From CAZWZG01 sp964638245 (GTDB lineage: Bacteria; Pseudomonadota; Alphaproteobacteria; Rhodobacterales; Rhodobacteraceae), in the NCBI GenBank assembly GCA_964638245.1, contig CAZWZG010000164.1, forward strand, positions 1-6,543: a stretch of DNA of 6,543 nt. The letters run 5' to 3'. A program made the translations under genes and the position numbers. The number at the start of each line of letters is the position of its first letter. Within the stretch, counting starts at the first letter, position 1. This document shows, piece by piece, positions 1-4,099 of this stretch. A model generated the notes under the pieces. It had not been told where the DNA came from and did no database searches. It saw only the letters and a list, made by a program, of their open reading frames with translations.

Positions 1-316
1 GCGGGCCGATGAAGGCGACACCGGCGGCATCGAGGGCCTCAGCAAATTTCGCGTTCTCTGACAGGAAGCCATAGCCGGGGTGGACGGCCTCGACGCCGGT
101 TTCCTTGATCGCCTCCATGATCTTATCGATCACGATATAGGACTGGTTCGCGGGCGGCGGGCCAATGTGGACGGCCTCATCCGCCATCTGGACATGGAGC
201 GCGGCGGCATCGGCATCCGAATAGACAGCGACCGTCTTGATCCCCATCTTCTTGGCCGTCTTGATGACGCGGCAGGCAATCTCGCCGCGATTGGCGATCA
301 GGATTTTCTTGAACAT
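1..316 (-). CDS. pccA: Propionyl-CoA carboxylase alpha subunit (biotin carboxylase), N-terminal part
   Basis: This is the first 105 residues of the alpha subunit; the gene runs out of the window at base 1. The full enzyme is cytoplasmic. It uses ATP and bicarbonate to carboxylate biotin on its own C-terminal carrier domain, and the beta subunit then transfers the carboxyl group to propionyl-CoA. Visible here is the start of the biotin carboxylase N-domain: the opening MFKKILIANRGEIACRVI (residues 1-18) and HPGYGFLSEN (79-88), both hallmarks of biotin-dependent carboxylases. The ATP-grasp, BT and BCCP domains lie outside. The ATG at 316 is chosen because the family begins exactly this way; a GGGGA element sits 9 nt upstream. 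The N-terminus alone cannot separate PCC from acetyl- or methylcrotonyl-CoA carboxylase; the PCC call rests on pccB and pccR nearby. I see no convincing promoter in the 97 bp before it, so it may depend on upstream transcription. Confidence 0.9.
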   Translation of the reverse strand, partial: MFKKILIANRGEIACRVIKTAKKMGIKTVAVYSDADAAALHVQMADEAVHIGPPPANQSYIVIDKIMEAIKETGVEAVHPGYGFLSENAKFAEALDAAGVAFIGP

Positions 317-335
317 GTCTTATCGTCCCCTGTCC

Positions 336-351
336 GGCGTGCGCGCACGCC
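336..351. repeat. Perfect 16-bp palindrome just upstream of pccA
   Basis: GGCGTGCGCGCACGCC is a perfect palindrome without a spacer, 19 nt before the pccA ATG and 5 nt from the 357-381 inverted repeat. It overlaps no coding region. It may be a protein-binding site or an mRNA structure close to the ribosome binding site. It does not resemble the TTTGCAAA operator type seen upstream of pccB. Confidence 0.45.
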
Positions 352-356
352 AAAGA

Positions 357-381
357 CCGCGCTGACAACGCGTCAGCGCGG
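357..381. repeat. Perfect 10-bp inverted repeat between the 68-aa lipoprotein gene and pccA
   Basis: The arms CCGCGCTGAC (357-366) and GTCAGCGCGG (372-381) are exact reverse complements around a 5-nt loop. Read on the minus strand, the hairpin comes 32 nt after the lipoprotein stop codon and is followed only by TCTTTGG, not a real T-run. It could therefore be a weak or attenuating terminator or a stable pccA leader structure; a strong intrinsic terminator is unlikely. Confidence 0.55.
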
Positions 382-413
382 CGAAAGTCGTCGTCAGAAG
401 TGGTCGGCCTGCC

Positions 414-620
414 TTAGCGGCAGAGCTCCGGCGATAGGTCGTCGCATAGGACGCCCGCCGCACCGCCAAGGACCGCACCCGTCGTGGCGTTACCACCCGT
501 GAGTTCGGCGCCAAGAACACCGATAGCCGCGCCCGAAAGGCCGCGTTCAAGGTCCGTGTCGCCGCACGCGGCAAGGGCCAGCACGCTGGCAATGACGGTG
601 ATAGAGAATGTTTTCCGCAT
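414..620 (-). CDS. Small glycine-rich lipoprotein, 68 aa
   Basis: A short predicted lipoprotein of unknown function. A basic N-terminus (MRK) and a hydrophobic stretch (residues 5-18) lead to the lipobox LAAC, with lipidation expected at Cys19 and cleavage before it. After that, G/A-rich segments at about 28-38 and 42-57 with small residues spaced like a glycine zipper suggest membrane insertion or self-association. Two further cysteines (59 and 67) near the C-terminus could form a disulfide in the periplasm. The gene runs in the same direction as pccA, with its stop 97 bp before the pccA start. A sigma70-like promoter candidate lies about 60 nt upstream of the ATG. Longer reading frames on both strands across this stretch lack such protein-like features. 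The lipoprotein call is strong; the function is unknown. Confidence 0.75.
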   Translation of the reverse strand: MRKTFSITVIASVLALAACGDTDLERGLSGAAIGVLGAELTGGNATTGAVLGGAAGVLCDDLSPELCR

Positions 621-679
621 GGGATTCTGCCTGTTTTACTGCACTCGATAACGGCAGGTCTTTTGCCTGCTCTGCGTGC

Positions 680-708
680 AGTATCGCGTGAAGTTATCCA
701 CAGGGCAA
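680..708 (-). promoter_or_regulatory. Candidate sigma70-type promoter for the 68-aa lipoprotein gene
   Basis: On the minus strand, TTGCCC (708-703) and GATACT (685-680) are separated by exactly 17 nt and match the -35 and -10 consensus at 4 of 6 positions each. Transcription would start near 673, giving a leader of about 50 nt to the ATG at 620. The spacing is ideal but the boxes are moderate, so this is a candidate only. A DnaA-box consensus lies in the spacer. Confidence 0.35.
694..702 (+). promoter_or_regulatory. Perfect-consensus DnaA box (TTATCCACA)
   Basis: Positions 694-702 read TTATCCACA, the strict DnaA-box consensus. It lies between the proposed -10 and -35 boxes of the lipoprotein promoter. 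A specific 9-mer on either strand is expected by chance only about 0.05 times in a window of this length, but a single site is weak evidence of function. There is no AT-rich unwinding region or box cluster, so this is not an origin. Confidence 0.35.
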
Positions 709-745
709 GTCTGGTGGTGTGTCTGAGCGACGTTCCGCCCGGGGT

Positions 746-861
746 GGACGGTCCAATGAGGGGTGTATTGGACCGCCCGTTAGGGGAAGGGTAACGGTCG
801 TGTTCGACCACGGCGCGATACAATTTGGGGTGGTACGCCGCAAGTTGAGCATGGCGCAACT
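746..861. repeat. Run of inverted repeats in the 340-bp gap upstream of the 68-aa lipoprotein gene
   Basis: Four inverted repeats follow each other: CGGTCCAAT/ATTGGACCG (749-757 and 767-775, 9-nt loop, extendable by two G:C pairs past a bulged A748); CCGTTA/TAACGG (777-782 and 792-797, 9-nt loop); GGTCG/CGACC (796-800 and 805-809, 4-nt loop); and AGTTG/CAACT (843-847 and 857-861, 9-nt interval). The second and third overlap by two bases. No T-run follows any of them on either strand. The rest of 621-960 contains only the promoter and DnaA box described separately, and no credible gene. Confidence 0.45.
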
Positions 862-960
862 CGGCCTGCCCAGAAAAGCGTTTAAAACGAAGCCCCACGG
901 TGTCAGCGGGAATTAGCCCAGAAGCGGGTACGGCGTGCGAAAATTCGCTCAAACGCTGTA

Positions 961-1314
961 TCATCGCTCGCCCTCCAGTAGTCCTGGAAAGCTGACCGCG
1001 GTGCGTACCGTATCGATCTGCAGCAAGGCTTCGTAGCTTTCGGGATCAAAGGGATCCTCGGCCGCAATCACTTCACGGCCAAAGAACCACGACAAGCGAC
1101 CGGCATCCAGATTGCCCCGCTCAAACGGTTCTTCGCCGAAATGCTCCCAGAGACAGGCCAGAAACGCCTCGTCAGCGCGTTTGTCGGCCGGGCGTCGATC
1201 GAAATGACGTTCACGCGCAACTAGTGGCGTGACCCCGCGCGGGTTGGCGCGACGCAGTGTGAATTGAAAATCGGTACCGGGGAGGCGGCCAGGAAAACCG
1301 CGATGCTTCAGCAT
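961..1314 (-). CDS. Conserved-looking hypothetical protein, 117 aa
   Basis: I do not recognise a family. The protein is soluble-looking, with no signal peptide or membrane segment. The N-terminal third is basic (several Arg, plus FTLRRANPRG at about 18-27). The C-terminal two thirds is acidic and aromatic, with WEHFGEEPFERG around residues 56-67 and WFFGRE at about 75-80. The ATG at 1314 has a GGGAG Shine-Dalgarno 6 nt upstream and codon use is strongly G/C at third positions, so it is likely a real gene. It runs with pccB and pccA, 69 bp after the 39-aa lipoprotein gene, with a GC-rich hairpin in that gap. From memory, small unknown genes also lie between pccB and pccA in other Rhodobacteraceae; I cannot verify that this one is among them. 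Confidence 0.7.
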   Translation of the reverse strand: MLKHRGFPGRLPGTDFQFTLRRANPRGVTPLVARERHFDRRPADKRADEAFLACLWEHFGEEPFERGNLDAGRLSWFFGREVIAAEDPFDPESYEALLQIDTVRTAVSFPGLLEGER

Positions 1315-1347
1315 GCGCCACTCCCGTCAGCGGCGATGCGGTGTGCG

Positions 1348-1371
1348 CGGGCGGGGCTGATGCCCCACCCG
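1348..1371 (-). terminator. GC-rich hairpin after the 39-aa lipoprotein gene, without a T-run
   Basis: CGGGCGGGGC (1348-1357) and GCCCCACCCG (1362-1371) form a 10-bp stem with a 4-nt loop. The one non-Watson-Crick position (1352/1367) is a G:U pair in minus-strand RNA but a C/A mismatch on the plus strand, so the minus-strand transcript folds better. It begins 12 nt after the lipoprotein stop. No U-tract follows, so it may slow or attenuate transcription, or protect an RNA end, and need not terminate fully. Confidence 0.4.
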
Positions 1372-1383
1372 GCGCGGGTGTTC

Positions 1384-1503
1384 TTACATCTTATCCATAA
1401 CTGGATCTGCGTCCATGATGGGCTCGATGACAACTGGCTCTTCCTGCTGTGCGCAAGCAGCAGCGAAAGCGACCATGGCGAGAACGATAAGGGTCTTGTA
1501 CAT
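1384..1503 (-). CDS. Very small lipoprotein, 39 aa
   Basis: This short gene encodes a 39-aa protein starting MYKTLIVLAMVAF and ending DPVMDKM. The N-terminus is a typical signal sequence: Lys3, then a hydrophobic core at residues 5-16. It ends in an AAAC lipobox with the acylated residue predicted to be Cys17 (Ala rather than Leu at -3). The mature part would be about 23 residues: Gln-rich, then acidic, with Pro-Val/Pro-Ile steps. The start is unusually well supported: AGGAG (1514-1510) lies 6 nt before the ATG. Such mini-lipoproteins are often missed by gene callers. It sits in the pccB-to-pccA interval on the same strand, behind a 190-nt leader rich in hairpins. Function unknown; attachment to the inner or outer membrane is inferred. 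Confidence 0.75.
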   Translation of the reverse strand: MYKTLIVLAMVAFAAACAQQEEPVVIEPIMDADPVMDKM

Positions 1504-1527
1504 CCCTTGCTCCTTTTATGTGCCTGC

Positions 1528-1591
1528 CCCTTGGGAAGTTTCCCAGGGTACCGTGCACCTTGTGTTGACGGTACTGCGCCCCGAAGGGCAC
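1528..1591 (-). promoter_or_regulatory. Structured leader upstream of the 39-aa lipoprotein gene
   Basis: Read 5' to 3' on the minus strand, three hairpins follow in a row. GTGCCC-TTCG-GGGCGC (1591-1576) has a C(UUCG)G tetraloop and one G:U pair. GTACCGT/ACGGTAC (1574-1568 with 1554-1548) has a 13-nt loop. TGGGA-AACT-TCCCA (1545-1532) is extended by a CCC/GGG clamp past a one-base bulge (1548-1528). The strong ribosome binding site at 1514-1510 follows directly. The remaining 1592-1693 has a CGCCAATTGGCG palindrome (1639-1650) and a TCACCT/AGGTGA repeat (1660-1677). I found no convincing promoter in the gap and know no RNA family that matches. Confidence 0.4.
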
Positions 1592-1693
1592 CAGTGCCGT
1601 GCTTAGCGGATAGCATGTTGTTTTCAAAGGGCATGCTGCGCCAATTGGCGGAATGTGGCTCACCTGCATCAAGGTGATTGCACTGCATTCGCT

Positions 1694-2017
1694 TCAAAAG
1701 AGCTCGACGTGACATGCGCCCTCCTGAACTGAGTAGACTTCAAAAAACTGGGTGACACTTGCGTCTGTCGTTCCGAAAGCCACAGATTTTTCCGAAAGAG
1801 AGACCACAATGCGATGCGATTGGGTCAGATCGACATCCTCGCGCGCAGTGTAGATTGCGCAAAGGTGGTCCATGTCATTGGCCGCCTTGTCAAAATCGAC
1901 CTCAGAAAGGGACGGCGCAACAAAGCGATAGCGGATCGTGACCCCATCGGGGCGATCTTCATAAAGGCGTTCGGCAAAGCGTATGTCTTGCCCGGACGGG
2001 ACGTTCACGTCTTCCAT
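1694..2017 (-). CDS. Small conserved protein, probably DUF6497-like, 107 aa
   Basis: The protein resembles, from memory, small Rhodobacterales proteins annotated DUF6497: a VPSGQ start (residues 5-9), YRFVAP (30-35), an NDM...LC segment (about 47-52), a segment VVSLS...FG (about 71-82), then TQFFEVY and a cysteine close to the C-terminal Phe. Function is unknown. Many relatives appear to be exported; this one has no signal peptide from the chosen start. I place the start at 2017, where TGATG overlaps the stop of the upstream gene by one base and GAGGG lies 7 nt before it; an ATG 18 nt further upstream has no such support. The overlap implies translational coupling in the pccB operon. Two cysteines (51 and 102 approximately) are present. 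The gene is convincing; the family name is tentative. Confidence 0.7.
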   Translation of the reverse strand: MEDVNVPSGQDIRFAERLYEDRPDGVTIRYRFVAPSLSEVDFDKAANDMDHLCAIYTAREDVDLTQSHRIVVSLSEKSVAFGTTDASVTQFFEVYSVQEGACHVELF

Positions 2018-2373
2018 CAGCGCGCCCTCGCCCAAGTGGCCCAGCGCGCGCGATTGATCGGGTCATCAAGCAGCACTCTGATCCGCGATGTCACACTTTC
2101 ACGTGCGATAACGCCCTCGACGCGTCCTCCTGCGATCAGGCGCAGACCCGGCTCTTGCGTTTCCACCCGCACAACCGGACTGAACCCGCGCAAGCTCGAC
2201 AGCGCACGCCAAAGGTCCTGACGCACCTGATGCGCCAACCGCCCTGCTCGCACGCTCTCGAATGTCGTTTCAGCCGAGACGTCAAAGCGCACCGGCACAT
2301 GACGCGCGATCGTGACCGCCCCCTCTTCGCGCATGACGTGCCAGCCGTTCTTTCTAGAGCGGGATGTTGTCAT
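2017..2373 (-). CDS. Hypothetical protein overlapping the end of pccB, 118 aa
   Basis: I do not recognise a family. The protein is basic and Arg-rich without signal peptide or membrane segment. It contains a probable helix-rich middle (HQVRQDLWRALSSLRGF, about 48-64), a beta-like stretch with VVRVETQ (about 67-73), and ends PINRARWATWARAR. The ATG at 2373 overlaps the last 20 bases of pccB and has TTGGA a few nt upstream. A second in-frame ATG at 2334, after the pccB stop, would give 105 aa but has no visible Shine-Dalgarno. Its stop overlaps the next start as TGATG. These overlaps on both sides argue for co-translation with pccB, so a role linked to the carboxylase (assembly, stability, biotinylation) is possible but only inferred from position. 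Confidence 0.7.
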   Translation of the reverse strand: MTTSRSRKNGWHVMREEGAVTIARHVPVRFDVSAETTFESVRAGRLAHQVRQDLWRALSSLRGFSPVVRVETQEPGLRLIAGGRVEGVIARESVTSRIRVLLDDPINRARWATWARAR

Positions 2374-3886
2374 GCTTTTTCCAAGGGTTTTTCAGCTGCT
2401 TGGTTTTGAGCGATGCAAAAGCGCGCGCAACACGGCGGCGGGTCGAATGCGGCATGATCACCTCGTCCACAAAACCGCGTTCAGCGGCGCGGAACGGATT
2501 GGCGAACTTGTCTTCGTATTCCTTCACCCGTTCGGCCAGTTTGTCCGGGTCGCCCGCATCACTTCGATACAGGATCTCGGCCGCCCCCTTGGCGCCCATC
2601 ACCGCGACTTCGGCCGTTGGCCAAGCATAGTTGATGTCCCCGCGCAGATGCTTTGAGGCCATCACAACGTAAGCGCCACCATACGCCTTGCGGGTAATGA
2701 TCGTGACCTTCGGGACCGTCGCTTCGCCATAGGCAAAGAGCAGTTTCGCGCCATGTTTGATGATGCCGTTGTATTCCTGCGCAACGCCGGGAAGGAAGCC
2801 GGGTACGTCAACCAGCGTCAGGATCGGAATATCGAAAGCGTCACAAAAGCGGACAAAGCGGGCGGCCTTCTTGGCGCTGTCGATATCAAGGCACCCCGCC
2901 AGCACCATCGGCTGGTTCGCGACAACGCCAACGGTCGAGCCATCAAGTCGGATAAAGCCGGTCAGAATATTCCCCGCATGCTCGGGTTGGATTTCGAAAA
3001 AGTCGCCTTCGTCAGCGATTTTCGAGATCAGCTCCTTCATGTCATAGGGCTGATTGGGGTTGGCTGGAACGAGCGTATCAAGGCTGTTTTCGATGCGCGC
3101 GGGGTCGTCAAACGTGGGACGAACGGGCGGCTTTTCCCGGTTCGACGCTGGCAGGAAATCGACAAGGCGGCGCACTTCGGCAAGCGTTTCCACATCGTCC
3201 TTGAACGCACCATCGGCGACGGAGGACTTCTTGGTATGGGTCGACGCCCCGCCCAATTCCTCTGCCGTGACAACCTCATTGGTGACGGTTTTGACGACGT
3301 CCGGCCCGGTGACGAACATGTAAGAGCTGTCGCGCACCATGAAGATGAAATCGGTCATCGCAGGTGAGTACACCGCGCCGCCAGCACATGGCCCCATGAT
3401 GACACTGATCTGGGGAACGACTCCTGACGCCAGGATGTTACGCTGAAAGACCTCGGCGTACCCGGCGAGCGAGGCAACGCCTTCCTGAATGCGGGCCCCG
3501 CCGGAGTCATTGATCCCGATCACGGGCGCGCCGTTCTGCATCGCCATGTCCATGATTTTGCAGATTTTCAGGCCATGGGTTTCGCTGAGCGATCCGCCAA
3601 AGACCGTGAAGTCCTGGCTGAACACATAAACCTTGCGCCCGTTGATCGTGCCCCAGCCTGTCACAACCCCGTCGCCGGACGGCTTGTTGTCGGCCATACC
3701 GAAATCGGCGGTCCGGTGGGTGACGAACATGTCGAATTCTTCGAAACTATCGGGATCCAAAAGCACCTCGATCCGCTCCCGCGCGGTCAGTTTGCCTTTG
3801 GCATGTTGCGCGTCGATCCGACGCTCCCCACCTCCGGCGCGGGCCGCAGCGCGACGGGTTTCTAGCTCATCAAGGATCGATTGCAT
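2354..3886 (-). CDS. pccB: Propionyl-CoA carboxylase beta subunit (carboxyltransferase), 510 aa
   Basis: The beta subunit transfers CO2 from carboxybiotin to propionyl-CoA, making (S)-methylmalonyl-CoA; the holoenzyme is an alpha6-beta6 complex in the cytoplasm. Length (510 aa) is normal. The N-terminal carboxyltransferase domain has GGARIQEG (129-136) and GPCAGGAVYSPA (165-176), which form an acyl-CoA/oxyanion-hole region; the C-terminal domain has DVPGFLPG (360-367) and KAYGGAYVVMAS (400-411). The C-terminus NPWKKHDNIPL matches Rhodobacteraceae PccB as I remember it. The start at 3886 (MQSILDELE) fits the family and has GAGGG 7 nt upstream; an in-frame ATG at 3943 would add 19 atypical residues. 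Oddities: residue 407 is Val (codon GTT, 2668-2666), where PCC beta subunits normally have Asp, and 368 and 373 are Val and Asn instead of the usual Thr and Gly. Substrate range may therefore differ. It is the first gene of the minus-strand cluster, with TTTGCAAA-type sites upstream. Confidence 0.96.
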   Translation of the reverse strand: MQSILDELETRRAAARAGGGERRIDAQHAKGKLTARERIEVLLDPDSFEEFDMFVTHRTADFGMADNKPSGDGVVTGWGTINGRKVYVFSQDFTVFGGSLSETHGLKICKIMDMAMQNGAPVIGINDSGGARIQEGVASLAGYAEVFQRNILASGVVPQISVIMGPCAGGAVYSPAMTDFIFMVRDSSYMFVTGPDVVKTVTNEVVTAEELGGASTHTKKSSVADGAFKDDVETLAEVRRLVDFLPASNREKPPVRPTFDDPARIENSLDTLVPANPNQPYDMKELISKIADEGDFFEIQPEHAGNILTGFIRLDGSTVGVVANQPMVLAGCLDIDSAKKAARFVRFCDAFDIPILTLVDVPGFLPGVAQEYNGIIKHGAKLLFAYGEATVPKVTIITRKAYGGAYVVMASKHLRGDINYAWPTAEVAVMGAKGAAEILYRSDAGDPDKLAERVKEYEDKFANPFRAAERGFVDEVIMPHSTRRRVARAFASLKTKQLKNPWKKHDNIPL

Positions 3887-3956
3887 GAAGGCACCCTCGT
3901 GTCGTTTTCCGATCTCTACGCGGTTTACGTCCCATCCGGCCACCTAAAACCTGCAG

Positions 3957-4006
3957 ATTTGCAAATTTTTGAGTATTTGGGTATTGCAAATTGCAATACT
4001 GCAAAG
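3957..4006. promoter_or_regulatory. TTTGCAAA-type operator cluster between pccB and the MFS-pccR genes
   Basis: The divergent 213-bp region is sharply AT-richer here. It holds ATTTGCAAAT (3957-3966), a perfect 10-bp palindrome around TTTGCAAA; a 19-bp inverted repeat GTATTGCAA-A-TTGCAATAC (3981-3999) with perfect 9-bp arms; and a further CTGCAAAG half-site (3999-4006). TTTGCAAA-like sites are known for the RamB/ScfR regulators; I recall that PccR of Rhodobacter sphaeroides recognises two such octamers separated by 4 bp near pccB. Because pccR is in this window, it is the likely ligand. The sites lie 72-120 bp upstream of the pccB start and 94-143 bp upstream of the MFS start, so they could serve both directions. 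Confidence 0.75.
3969..3997 (+). promoter_or_regulatory. Possible promoter for the MFS-pccR unit, overlapping the operator
   Basis: TTGAGT (3969-3974) and TGCAAT (3992-3997) are 17 nt apart and match the sigma70 hexamers at 4 of 6 positions each. The -10 box would lie inside the 19-bp inverted repeat, which would suit repression by a bound regulator. The match is weak. I could not find a better-supported promoter for pccB on the opposite strand. Confidence 0.25.
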
Positions 4007-4099
4007 CCTCGATGAAAATGCAAAGCGATACCCATCAGCATCAGACCTGCCACCAAGAGCGCGTGGACAAGATCAGGCCATCCGCCTACACCAAACCGC

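Noticed and set aside
719..916. A 65-aa plus-strand frame in the 340-bp gap.
   Set aside because: No ribosome site, biased Arg/Gly content and overlap with all four inverted repeats make it an unlikely gene.
320..964. A 214-aa minus-strand reading frame whose ATG overlaps the stop of the 117-aa gene as ATGA.
   Set aside because: The overlap looks like coupling, but codon use is mixed, the product is low in protein-like pattern, and the frame runs through the hairpins and right across the well-supported 68-aa lipoprotein.
1390..1398. TTATCCATA, a near match to the DnaA box.
   Set aside because: One mismatch to consensus, and it lies within the coding end of the 39-aa lipoprotein; not enough for a site.
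1308..1715. A 135-aa minus-strand frame over the mini-lipoprotein gene.
   Set aside because: It lacks a ribosome site and protein-like pattern, and it covers the 39-aa lipoprotein in another frame, which has much better signals.
3887..3943. An N-terminal extension of PccB by 19 aa from an ATG at 3943.
   Set aside because: The extension is not typical of the family, and the ATG at 3886 has GAGGG at 7 nt and gives the usual 510 aa.
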